This document shows positions 1 through 7,700 of a stretch of 64,000 nucleotides of DNA, in pieces. The notes under the pieces are model-generated. The model did no database searches. It was given only the letters and a program-made list of their open reading frames with translations, and was not told the origin of the DNA. How positions within the stretch are numbered: the first letter of the stretch is position 1; each line of letters begins with the position of its first letter. The position numbers and the translations under genes are program-made. Source of the DNA: Austwickia sp. TVS 96-490-7B (GTDB lineage: Bacteria; Actinomycetota; Actinomycetes; Actinomycetales; Dermatophilaceae). Location: the NCBI RefSeq assembly GCF_019331795.1, contig NZ_JAHPZL010000004.1:239870-303869 (forward strand), given 5' to 3'.

Positions 1-1
1 T

Positions 2-634
2 GTGCAAGTGCCCGTCCCGACCCGGGATACGGCGTACGTCGTGCGTTCTGCCGACCCCAGCGGTAACCGGTCGGACAGCACCGAGGTGATCACCCTCTCC
101 CCCACCCCAGTGGTGCAGCGCACCACCTTGGTGGAGTCGCACTCGACGTGGCGTTGGCGTTTTGACAGCACTGACCTGCCCGCTTCCTGGAACCAGCCCA
201 CCTTCGATGACAGCAGCTGGCCTGAAGGCGCTGGGACGCTCGGATATGGCACCGATGGGCTGGGGACCACCCTCACCCCTGCTGGGGATAACCCACCGGT
301 CACCGCGCAATTCCGCCGCACGTTCGCCGTGGATGACCCCAACGCTGTGGGCACCGTCACCATCCGGTTGCCCGCCGATGACGGCGTCGTCCTCTACCTC
401 AACGGTGTCGAGATCGGCCGGAAAAATCTCCCCGACGGCGAGATCACCGCAGGAACCTTCGCGACTCAGGCGCCGACGAGCGCGGACGCTGCCGCCGATC
501 CACTGGTCATCACTCTTCCTGGTTCCGCGTTGATCAGCGGCGCCAACGTCCTCGCCGCGCAAGTCCATCGGCATGACGCGAACACCCCGGATATCTCCTT
601 CGACCTCAACGCAGTAGGAGTACACACATCATGA
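2..634 (+). CDS. Secreted/surface protein C-terminal fragment (FN3 tail plus beta-sandwich domain), 5' end outside window
   Basis: The reading frame is open to the left edge, so only the last 210 residues are visible. The first ~30 residues look like the end of a fibronectin-III domain (AYVVRSADPSGNRSD). The rest is a galactose-binding-like beta-sandwich with DGVVLYLNGVEIGR and NVLAAQVH. The same domain type forms the N-terminus of the GH16 enzyme at 7701-9656 (DGAVLYLNGVELAR, NVLAVEVH), which links both ends of the polysaccharide cluster. The stop overlaps the next start (ATGA), so it is co-translated with the glycosyltransferase. Parent enzyme unknown; an extracellular polysaccharide-active or surface protein is my inference. 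Confidence 0.7.
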   Translation: MQVPVPTRDTAYVVRSADPSGNRSDSTEVITLSPTPVVQRTTLVESHSTWRWRFDSTDLPASWNQPTFDDSSWPEGAGTLGYGTDGLGTTLTPAGDNPPVTAQFRRTFAVDDPNAVGTVTIRLPADDGVVLYLNGVEIGRKNLPDGEITAGTFATQAPTSADAAADPLVITLPGSALISGANVLAAQVHRHDANTPDISFDLNAVGVHTS

Positions 635-1563
635 CCTTCCCCGACGACATGTCGAGTGCCCTCCCCACCGTCAGCGCGGTGGTCGGCACCCACGACAGAC
701 CGGTTCTGCTCCGCAGAGCCGTCACGTCGATCCTGGAGCAGGACTATCCAGGCACGATCGAATGCATCGTGGTCCGGGATCGCTGTCAGGACGACCTGTC
801 GATGACAGACCTGCCCCCCGGACGGTCGGTGATCGTGGTCGACAACGTCCGCAGCCCTGGCCTGGCTGGGGCCCGCAACACCGGGATCAACCGGGCTAGC
901 GGGGAGTTGATCGCGTTTTGCGATGACGACGACGAGTGGCTGCCGGGCAAGATCTCCGTCCAAGTGGAGATGTTGAGCCAGCATCCAGAGGCCAGTCTGG
1001 TCGCCACCGGGATTCGGATCGTCACTGCTGACGACGCTGTCACTCGGATCCCGCCGGCTCAGGTGACCTTGCCCGACCTGTTGCGTTCCCGGGTGGCGCA
1101 GATCCACCCGTCGTCTTTCCTGCTCCGCCGGGATGACCTGATCGCTGCCGGACTCGTCGACGAAGAAGTGCCTTCGTCGTTCGGGGAAGACTACGAACTG
1201 ATGCTGCGGCTGGCACGGCGCGGCCCGATCGTCTCAGTGACCGCCCCGCTGACCGTGGTGCATTGGGACCGGTTGTCGTTTTTCAGCACCCGCTGGAATG
1301 GCATCTGTGACGGGCTGGGCTACATCCTGACCAAGTTCCCCGAGTTCAACAGTGACCGGGTGGGGCGGGCAAGATTACGCGGTCAGATCGCTTTTGCGCA
1401 TGCGGCGGCGCATCGTCGTCGCGATGCCACTCGGTGGGCCGCCGCGACCCTGCGAGATGACCCTCGTCAGCTCCGCGGATATGCGGCGCTGGCCGTGGCC
1501 ACGGGGCTGGTCCCCCCACAGGCGCTGCTGGAGAGGGTCAATGCCCACGGGCGGGGCTTGTGA
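631..1563 (+). CDS. Family 2 glycosyltransferase
   Basis: 310-residue GT-A fold glycosyltransferase, probably adding a sugar to the lipid-linked repeat unit of an exopolysaccharide at the cytoplasmic membrane face. Visible are the N-terminal nucleotide-binding strand (VVGTHDRPVLLRRAVTSIL), the ARNTGI motif of GT2 enzymes and the metal-binding acidic run CDDDDEW near residue 98. A later ED motif (FGEDYELMLRL) resembles the catalytic-base region. No membrane segment is seen. ATG overlaps the previous stop (ATGA) and its stop overlaps the next GTG, so it lies inside a coupled operon. Donor and acceptor sugars cannot be read from sequence. Confidence 0.9.
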   Translation: MTFPDDMSSALPTVSAVVGTHDRPVLLRRAVTSILEQDYPGTIECIVVRDRCQDDLSMTDLPPGRSVIVVDNVRSPGLAGARNTGINRASGELIAFCDDDDEWLPGKISVQVEMLSQHPEASLVATGIRIVTADDAVTRIPPAQVTLPDLLRSRVAQIHPSSFLLRRDDLIAAGLVDEEVPSSFGEDYELMLRLARRGPIVSVTAPLTVVHWDRLSFFSTRWNGICDGLGYILTKFPEFNSDRVGRARLRGQIAFAHAAAHRRRDATRWAAATLRDDPRQLRGYAALAVATGLVPPQALLERVNAHGRGL

Positions 1564-2870
1564 CTTCCTCGCCTTCTGTTTGCTCGGTCCACTTGCCGGC
1601 GTGGCCGCTGCTCGTCGCGCTGGGCGGTATCCCGCTGTGGTGGGTGTTGGGGCTGCTGCCGTTCCTGCCATTGGGGTACGTCGTGATCGTCGCGGTCCTG
1701 CTGGTGGGGCTGCCTGATCTCTCGCAGATCAGGCTGCTCCCCGGCAGCGGCTGGCTGGGGATGTTCGTGATGTGGATCCCGTTCAGTATGGCGATGTTGG
1801 ACTCGGGGATGCGGGTCATCGGTTTTTCGATGCGGTGGGGTGCCTTGCTGGCCGCAGCGACCGTGTTGGTCCATGTGGCGAACTGCCCCACGTTGACGCA
1901 GCGGCGACTGCTGACCGCACTGGTCCCGTTGTGGCTGCTGCTCGTGGCCGGGGGCTATCTCGGGGCGCTCATCCCCGATGGCGGCTTCACCACGCCGATG
2001 GCTGGGGTGTTGCCCTCTGCGGTCTTGGAAAATGACCTGGTTGCCGAGATGGTTCGGCCACGGTTCGCGGAGGTGCAGCATCCCTGGGGTGCGCAGAGCG
2101 CCTTCAACCGGCCGTCGGCGCCGTTCATTTACACCAATAGTTGGGGCTGCGCCTTCGGGCTGCTCACCCCGATGATGCTGGCGTTGCGCAGCCACCTCGA
2201 TCATCCGGGGTGGCGCGCTGCGGTGCTCGTGGTCATGGCAGCGTCGCTGTACCCGGCCACGATGACCGGGAACCGCGGGATGCTCGTGATGACGGTGTCC
2301 GTGCTGGCGACGTATGCCGTCGGGACATTGATGCGGGGTGACCTGCGCCGGTTCGGGCAAGTCGCCATCGGCGGGGCCGTCCTGGCGGCAGGTTTTGTGG
2401 CGTTGGGGGTGCCGCAACTGATTGCGGATCGGTCCGCGGTGTCGGACTCCGCTGGAGGGCGGGCCCGGCTGTATCAGCAGACGTGGCAGGTGGTCCTGAA
2501 CTCACCGATCTTGGGGTACGGGGCTCCACGCCATGCTGAGGAAATCGGGGTAGCGATGGGCACACAGGGGGCGTTTTGGATGTACTTGTTTTCGTACGGA
2601 ATCCCGGGAGTCGCCGTGTTCCTGGTGTTCCTCGCCGGGGTGATCGTGCGGGGGATCCGGGTGGTCGACCCGTCTGCCACGTGGCTGGTCGCCGCGATGG
2701 TCGGGGCCTTGGTCGGGATCTTCTTCTACGGTTTGGACAGCGTGCACCTGCTGGTGTTCGCCAGTGGGGCAGCTTTGGTGCTGACCGCAGCTGCAGACGC
2801 TCCTCCCGGTCGGGTCGGTCAGGATGGCCGGGCAGGGTCCACGCATCGTCCTGCGGGGGTGACGGTGTGA
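1560..2870 (+). CDS. O-antigen ligase/polymerase (Wzy-like) membrane protein
   Basis: 436-residue polytopic membrane protein with about ten to twelve hydrophobic segments and a large loop in the second half, the layout of the Wzy/WaaL family, which polymerises or ligates lipid-linked oligosaccharides on the outer membrane face. The pattern GGRARLYQQTWQVVLNSPILGYG matches the family's conserved 'R...W....PI.G.G' region in its periplasmic loop. GTG start overlaps the preceding stop (GTGA) and the end overlaps the flippase start. Between a GT2 and a MOP flippase, a role as polysaccharide polymerase is more likely than ligase, but this is inference. Confidence 0.8.
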   Translation: MTSSPSVCSVHLPAWPLLVALGGIPLWWVLGLLPFLPLGYVVIVAVLLVGLPDLSQIRLLPGSGWLGMFVMWIPFSMAMLDSGMRVIGFSMRWGALLAAATVLVHVANCPTLTQRRLLTALVPLWLLLVAGGYLGALIPDGGFTTPMAGVLPSAVLENDLVAEMVRPRFAEVQHPWGAQSAFNRPSAPFIYTNSWGCAFGLLTPMMLALRSHLDHPGWRAAVLVVMAASLYPATMTGNRGMLVMTVSVLATYAVGTLMRGDLRRFGQVAIGGAVLAAGFVALGVPQLIADRSAVSDSAGGRARLYQQTWQVVLNSPILGYGAPRHAEEIGVAMGTQGAFWMYLFSYGIPGVAVFLVFLAGVIVRGIRVVDPSATWLVAAMVGALVGIFFYGLDSVHLLVFASGAALVLTAAADAPPGRVGQDGRAGSTHRPAGVTV

Positions 2871-4354
2871 GGTCGTCGACCGTGTCCGAACGCGGGGGGA
2901 TGGTCGCGACTGGGGCGTTGACTCTGGGCGCCGCGATCGTTGGTGCGGTAGCAAATTTCGCGATTGCCGTGGTGGTGGGACGTTCGTACGGCGCCGCCGA
3001 CACCGGGGTGTTCTTCGCAGTCATCGGGGCTTTCCTGGTGGCAGGGAGCGCCTTGCGGTGTGGCGCGGATACCGGTCTGACCAGGTCAATGTCGCGGCTG
3101 CGGGCGTTAGATCGCCAGGCTGACTTGGTGCCGACGGCGGTGGTCGCGGTGGTGCCGGTGGCGGTGGCTGGACTGCTGGTCGCGGTGACGGTGTGGGCGG
3201 TTTCGGGTCGAGTCGGGGCAGCTCTGGGCGGCGCGGACAGTGTGGCGCCGGATCTGGTGCATGACGTGGCGCTTTTTGTGCCGTTGTTGTCCTTGCTGAC
3301 TGTGGTGACTGCTGGCACCCGGGGTCTGGGGCGGGTCGCGCCGTATGCCTTGTTGCAGCATGTGGCGTTGCCGATGACCCGGCTAGCTGGGGTGGGGGCT
3401 GCTGCTGCGCTGGGGGCGGGAATTGTCGTCGCTGCCGGATGGTGGGCGTGGGGTTTGCCAGTGGTGACGACTGCTGCTGCAGTGATTTTCGTACGTGAGA
3501 TCCGGCGAGCTGCGCCGCCCGGGCCGCCATCCTGGGATCGATGGCGAGAGCTGGCAGTGGAGTTTTGGACCTTCAGTCTGCCGCGGGCGGTCTGCGCGAT
3601 CGTCGAGATCGTCCTGGAGTGGTTGGACGTGATGTGGGTCGCGGTGCTTGCTGGTCAGGAAGCAGCTGGGATTTACGCGGTGGCGACGCGGTTGGTGAAG
3701 GTCGCGTTGATCGTCGACCAGGCAGTGCGGGTGACGATGTCGACGCGCATCTCGGCGTGGCTGGCCGTGGGTGAGGTCGCCAAGGTGCAACGTCTCTATG
3801 AGGTGGGCACCACAGCGATGGTGTCTTTGGTCTGGCCTTTTGTGATCGTGTTGGGGTGTTTCCCCGACACAGCGATGGGGATGTTCGGGAAGGACTTCCC
3901 TGCCGGGTCGGCACTGCTGCTCGTGTTGTGTGTGGGGATGGCCGTGCTGGCTGCGGCTGGGTCGATCCAATCGATCCTGCTACTCGGTGGTCTGAGTTCC
4001 CGCCAGTTAGTCAACAAGTCCGTAGCACTGGTCACCTTCGTGTCGCTGGGGATGGTGTTGATCCCTCGATGGGGTGCCTTGGGTGGCGCGTTGACCTGGG
4101 CAGGGACGGTCCTGGTGGACACTGCGCTGGCTGCCTGGGCCGTGCAGACCCGCATCGGAGTCCGGCTCACCACCAGGGTCGCCGCGCGTGTCGGTCCGAC
4201 CGTGGTGCTGTGTGTCGCTCCGGTCGCGGTGGCGATCAGGTTCACGGTGGGCAACAACCTGGCCGGGATGGCGACCGCCGCGCTGCTGGGGCTCTTGGTG
4301 TTGGCGGTCGTGATGCGCCGCGACGTCCGCGACGGGTTGTTCGAGATGCGCTGA
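2867..4354 (+). CDS. Polysaccharide flippase of the MOP/Wzx family
   Basis: 495 residues with about twelve to fourteen membrane segments, typical for Wzx/MurJ-type lipid-linked oligosaccharide flippases. The N-terminus (GALTLGAAIVGAVANFAIAVVVGRSYGAADTG) matches the family's first helix and 'G..DTG.FF' motif. I place the start at GTG 2867, which overlaps the previous stop in GTGA like its neighbours; the frame is open further upstream but that part lies inside the polymerase gene. It should flip the repeat unit made by the neighbouring glycosyltransferases across the membrane before polymerisation. Confidence 0.85.
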   Translation: MRSSTVSERGGMVATGALTLGAAIVGAVANFAIAVVVGRSYGAADTGVFFAVIGAFLVAGSALRCGADTGLTRSMSRLRALDRQADLVPTAVVAVVPVAVAGLLVAVTVWAVSGRVGAALGGADSVAPDLVHDVALFVPLLSLLTVVTAGTRGLGRVAPYALLQHVALPMTRLAGVGAAAALGAGIVVAAGWWAWGLPVVTTAAAVIFVREIRRAAPPGPPSWDRWRELAVEFWTFSLPRAVCAIVEIVLEWLDVMWVAVLAGQEAAGIYAVATRLVKVALIVDQAVRVTMSTRISAWLAVGEVAKVQRLYEVGTTAMVSLVWPFVIVLGCFPDTAMGMFGKDFPAGSALLLVLCVGMAVLAAAGSIQSILLLGGLSSRQLVNKSVALVTFVSLGMVLIPRWGALGGALTWAGTVLVDTALAAWAVQTRIGVRLTTRVAARVGPTVVLCVAPVAVAIRFTVGNNLAGMATAALLGLLVLAVVMRRDVRDGLFEMR

Positions 4355-4493
4355 GGGGGAAACACATGAGCTGGAAGCCCTGAATGGTCCATTCGGTGTG
4401 GCGGCCCGTGCCTACCACTGGGGTCGATGGTGGCGAGCGCAGTGCGCTCCGGGTTGGTGTCCGTGATCTTTTCGTGTCGCAGATGGGAAGTGG

Positions 4494-5816
4494 ATGTCGA
4501 TGAACGTGCAGAAGAGCACGACGGTGGGTGCGGTGTTGTCTCGGCTGTGGGCGAGGCGGTGGATTGTGGTCGCCGGGGCGGTGCTGGGCGTCGCGGCGGG
4601 TGCTGCTGCCCCGGTGGTGCTGCCGTCGACGTACACCGCGACGGCGGTGGTGAATGTGGCGCCGACGACGGTGACGCCGTTCAGCACGGTGCAGAGTAAT
4701 CAGGCCGTGAACATGGAAAGTGAGCGGTCGACGGTCACGTCTCGCAATGTGGTGTCTCGGGCTGCGAAGACGGCGGGTGATGGCGTCAGTGTGGAGTCGT
4801 TGCAGCGGTCGTTGAGCGTCTCGTTGCCGACTCAGTCGTTGACGTTGAAGATCCGTAGTACGACGTCGGATCCGAAGACGGCTGCGACGTGGGCGAATGC
4901 GGTCGCGAAGGCGTATCTGGATGATCGTGCCGAGGCGGCTAACAGTGCTGCTGCGGTGATCATCAAGCAGTTGCGCTCTGATCTGGAGGCCCGCACTCGC
5001 GATTTACGCACGTTGCCGCCCGCGGAGCGTCCCCGGCAGGACCAAGAAGTAGCGGCGCTGAAGGAACGGATGTCGGCGCTGTCCACTGTCGGGTTGAATC
5101 CGGGTCGGGTGGTGACGACGGCGTCTGCTCCGTCGGAGCCTTCGTCCTTGGGGTGGTCCGATGTGCTGGTGGCGGGTCTGGCTTCGGGCTTGTTTCTGGG
5201 TCTGGTGGCGGCTCTGGTCCGGGATCAGACTGATCGGCGGGTGCGTTCTCGGGCGTGGCTCGCTGCGGTGACGGGTAACGCGGTGGCGGTGGGTGCTGGC
5301 GATGGTCGGGCTGCTGCGGCGGAGGTCGCGGAGCAGGCGTTGACGCGGCATGTGCGGGCCCGCGCCGGTTCTCGCTGTGTGGTGATCGACTTGACTGGGG
5401 TGGGCGACTCGCCGTTGGTCGAGGCGGTGGCATCGCAGGCTCGGGAGTTGGGCTTGCCGGTGGTGGAGGTGTTGTCGGCTGCCGTGGCGACGTCGAGCGC
5501 TGCGGCTGTGGGCACGGTGCAGGTCGTGGATCTGTCCGGGATGTCTCGACCTGCTGCGGCGACAGCATTGGTTGATCAGGGCGACATCGTGCTGTTTGAG
5601 GTGGCTTCGAAGACTCGACGTGAAATCTTCCGCACTGCTCACGACGCGGTGTTGGAGCGTGGCGCCACGGTGGGCCCGGTGCTGATGATGCGCCGCCCCC
5701 GTCCTGCGCGGTCACGGACCGTGCGTCCCGATGTCGCCGTGGAACGCCCCACCACCAGCCCTGACATGGCTGGTGCTTTCCCCACATCCGATGCTGCTTT
5801 GCAGCACACGACCTGA
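4494..5816 (+). CDS. Wzz-like chain-length/co-polymerase protein with degenerate kinase-like domain
   Basis: 440 residues. One membrane segment lies near residues 22-45 and a second near 220-240 (VLVAGLASGLFLGLVAALV), flanking an extracytoplasmic coiled-coil region, the Wzz/polysaccharide co-polymerase layout. The cytoplasmic C-terminus (~250-440) resembles the actinobacterial BY-kinase fold, but the P-loop position reads DLTGVGDSPL, without the GKS/T needed for ATP binding, and no tyrosine cluster ends the protein. It probably sets chain length without kinase activity. ATG at 4494 follows a GGGAAG ribosome-binding site. The 139-base gap before it may hold a separate promoter. Confidence 0.75.
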   Translation: MSMNVQKSTTVGAVLSRLWARRWIVVAGAVLGVAAGAAAPVVLPSTYTATAVVNVAPTTVTPFSTVQSNQAVNMESERSTVTSRNVVSRAAKTAGDGVSVESLQRSLSVSLPTQSLTLKIRSTTSDPKTAATWANAVAKAYLDDRAEAANSAAAVIIKQLRSDLEARTRDLRTLPPAERPRQDQEVAALKERMSALSTVGLNPGRVVTTASAPSEPSSLGWSDVLVAGLASGLFLGLVAALVRDQTDRRVRSRAWLAAVTGNAVAVGAGDGRAAAAEVAEQALTRHVRARAGSRCVVIDLTGVGDSPLVEAVASQARELGLPVVEVLSAAVATSSAAAVGTVQVVDLSGMSRPAAATALVDQGDIVLFEVASKTRREIFRTAHDAVLERGATVGPVLMMRRPRPARSRTVRPDVAVERPTTSPDMAGAFPTSDAALQHTT

Positions 5817-5829
5817 AAGTTGTTTCGTT

Positions 5830-6279
5830 GTGAAAGCCATGCTCATCGCTTCGACCGGTGGTCATCTGGCCCAGTTGCATGCCGTACGTCGGCACTGGGT
5901 GGACACCGATGTTCAATGGGTGACCTTCCCGCAGGCGGATGCCCGCACTCGGTGTGAAGGTGACCAGGTCATCTGGGCGCATTTCCCGACGACGCGTCAT
6001 CTGCCTAATGCGATCCGGAATTTGCGTCTTGCGTTGCGGACGTTGCGTCGGGATCGCCCTGATGTGATCGTCTCTGACGGGGCGGGGGTGGCGGTGCCAT
6101 TTTTCTTCGCGGCTCGCCTGTTCCGCATCCCGACCGTCTACTTGGAGGTCTTTGATCGGGTGTCTAGCCCCACCCTGACCGGTCGGTTGTGTTACCCGAT
6201 CACCGATCAGTTCTTGTTGCAGTGGGAACAACAGCAAGCGAGTTACCCGGAGGGTGCTGTCGTGGGGAGGGTGTACTGA
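5830..6279 (+). CDS. PssD/EpsE-like glycosyltransferase subunit (Alg14-type membrane partner)
   Basis: 149 residues starting VKAMLIASTGGHLAQL, the signature N-terminus of the Alg14/PssD/Cps14F family, the membrane-anchoring half of a split GT28-type glycosyltransferase. PDVIVSDGAG near residue 78 and the hydrophobic AVPFFFAARLFRIPTVYLE match the family. GTG 5830 is chosen because the longer frame runs inside the wzz gene; ATG 5839 is the alternative. Its stop overlaps the next ATG by one base (TGATG), as expected for obligate partner subunits. It probably adds the second sugar of the repeat unit. Confidence 0.85.
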   Translation: MKAMLIASTGGHLAQLHAVRRHWVDTDVQWVTFPQADARTRCEGDQVIWAHFPTTRHLPNAIRNLRLALRTLRRDRPDVIVSDGAGVAVPFFFAARLFRIPTVYLEVFDRVSSPTLTGRLCYPITDQFLLQWEQQQASYPEGAVVGRVY

Positions 6280-6884
6280 TGGGACTGCGCATCATGGTGT
6301 GTTTGGGCACTGACCATCACCGTTTTGACCGGCTTGTTGACTGGTTGGACGGATGGATGGAGAGCCACCCGGAGGGGCATCAGCTCACCTTGCAGCACGG
6401 GCATTCCCGGCCGTCGCCGTACGCCGATAATCACGTCATCATCTCCCGGGAGGATGTGGTGGCGCAGATGCGGCAGGCGCATGTGGTGATCACGCAGGCT
6501 GGTCCGGGGTCGATTTTTGATGCCCACGAGACGGGGCATCGCCCGGTGGTGGTGCCCCGCCGTCGGCAATGGCACGAAGTGGTAGACGACCATCAGGTGG
6601 CATTCGCAGATCTGATGGAGAGTCGCGGTGACTGCGTGGTCGCCCGTGACCCTGAGCAGCTGGGTGACCTGCTGGATCAGGTGGTGATCACTCCTGATCT
6701 GCTGCGCCGCCCTTATCGGGCCCCGGCCACGGCGCAATGCGCTGACGAGGTGCACCGTCGGATGGAGATCGCGGTGGCTCAGGGCGCGGGATGGCTTGCG
6801 CTGCGGCGGTTGGCGCATTCCCTCACTGGGGGAAGGAACGACCCAGCTCAGCTCCCCACCACCGTCTCTTCGTCTGCGCAGTGA
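6279..6884 (+). CDS. PssE/EpsF-like glycosyltransferase subunit (GT28 C-terminal, Alg13-type)
   Basis: 201-residue cytoplasmic catalytic half of the split glycosyltransferase. Visible are the GT-B C-terminal features: MVCLGTDHHRFDRLV at the start, VVITQAGPGSIFDA (the nucleotide-sugar binding G-loop, near residue 70) and RPVVVPRRRQWHEVVDDHQ, the conserved PR..Q.EHVDDHQ-like motif of the family. Translation starts at ATG 6279 overlapping the partner's stop. It should dock on the Alg14-like subunit at the membrane and transfer a sugar from a UDP donor to the growing lipid-linked oligosaccharide. Confidence 0.88.
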   Translation: MGLRIMVCLGTDHHRFDRLVDWLDGWMESHPEGHQLTLQHGHSRPSPYADNHVIISREDVVAQMRQAHVVITQAGPGSIFDAHETGHRPVVVPRRRQWHEVVDDHQVAFADLMESRGDCVVARDPEQLGDLLDQVVITPDLLRRPYRAPATAQCADEVHRRMEIAVAQGAGWLALRRLAHSLTGGRNDPAQLPTTVSSSAQ

Positions 6885-6917
6885 TCGTCGACACCAGCTA
6901 CCAGAGGACACCTCATC

Positions 6918-7655
6918 ATGCCCACCGCATCACCTGTCCGCCCGTCGTACCGGGATAATCTCGCGCTGCTCACCTCACGGCAGAAGCGGGGGTATACGGT
7001 CGCGGCGTACAGCCATTACATCAATCGCCCGATGGGGCGGCGCCTGGCCGCGGCGGCGGCTGTGCTGGAGATGACGCCTAACCAGGTCACCGCGATCAGC
7101 ATGATCGCCTCGTACGCCGGGATGGCGTTGCTCTGTCTGGTGGCGCCATCCCCGCTGGTCGGGGTCGGGGTGGGGGTGTGTCTGATCGCCGGATATGCCT
7201 TGGATTCTGCGGACGGGCAGCTGGCCCGGTTGCAGGGCAGCGCAGGTCCTGCCGGGGAGTGGCTGGACCATGTCAGTGACCAGGCTCGCACCGTGTCATT
7301 GCATCTGGCGGTGCTGATCTGGCTGTGGCGATATGTCGACGTCCCTGCCTGGGCGTTTCTGCTGCCGATGCTGTGGACGGTGGTGTTGAGCACCCGATTC
7401 TTCGGTCAGATCCTGGCGGGGCAGCTGCAACTGAAACGGGCTGGCGGGGTGGAGGCGGCTGCCGCGATCGGGGGCGCGTCCCGCCACCAGATCCTGCTGC
7501 TGCCCATGGACAACGGCGTGATCTGTCTGGCGTTTGTGCTGGTGGGTGCGCCAGCGCTGTTCCTGTGGGTGTACGGCGCCCTGCTTGCCGCCAACACGGT
7601 GAGCACCGTCGCATCTTTACGGCGCCGACACCGGGAGTTGGCGATGGGCGGGTGA
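6918..7655 (+). CDS. CDP-alcohol phosphatidyltransferase family protein
   Basis: 245-residue integral membrane enzyme. The full family motif D-x2-D-G-x2-A-R-x8-G-x3-D-x3-D is present (DSADGQLARLQGSAGPAGEW, then LDHVSD, about residues 95-120), so it should be active. Family members transfer a phospho-alcohol from a CDP-alcohol to an acceptor, usually making phospholipids; within a polysaccharide cluster it may instead decorate the polymer or make its lipid carrier, which is inference. About five to six membrane segments. It ends in a strong bidirectional hairpin that contains its stop codon. Confidence 0.9.
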   Translation: MPTASPVRPSYRDNLALLTSRQKRGYTVAAYSHYINRPMGRRLAAAAAVLEMTPNQVTAISMIASYAGMALLCLVAPSPLVGVGVGVCLIAGYALDSADGQLARLQGSAGPAGEWLDHVSDQARTVSLHLAVLIWLWRYVDVPAWAFLLPMLWTVVLSTRFFGQILAGQLQLKRAGGVEAAAAIGGASRHQILLLPMDNGVICLAFVLVGAPALFLWVYGALLAANTVSTVASLRRRHRELAMGG

Positions 7656-7681
7656 CTACCACCTGGTGGTCACCCGCCCAT
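7644..7681. terminator. Bidirectional terminator hairpin
   Basis: Perfect 13-bp inverted repeat ATGGGCGGGTGAC / GTCACCCGCCCAT with a 12-nt loop that can itself pair (ACCACC/GGTGGT). It lies between two convergent genes and includes the stop of the CDP-alcohol phosphotransferase. Confidence 0.75.
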
Positions 7682-7700
7682 GTCACACGGTGCGGGCCAA

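Noticed and set aside
1543-1556. GCCCACGGGCGGG near the end of the GT2 gene as an array member
   Set aside because: It is coding (NAHGRGL) and matches only the degenerate inverted relic, not the core CGCCCACGGGCGAC.
2576-2866. Upstream extension of the flippase frame
   Set aside because: Lies inside the polymerase gene and has Arg-rich nonsense sequence; GTG 2867 overlaps the previous stop as in neighbouring genes.
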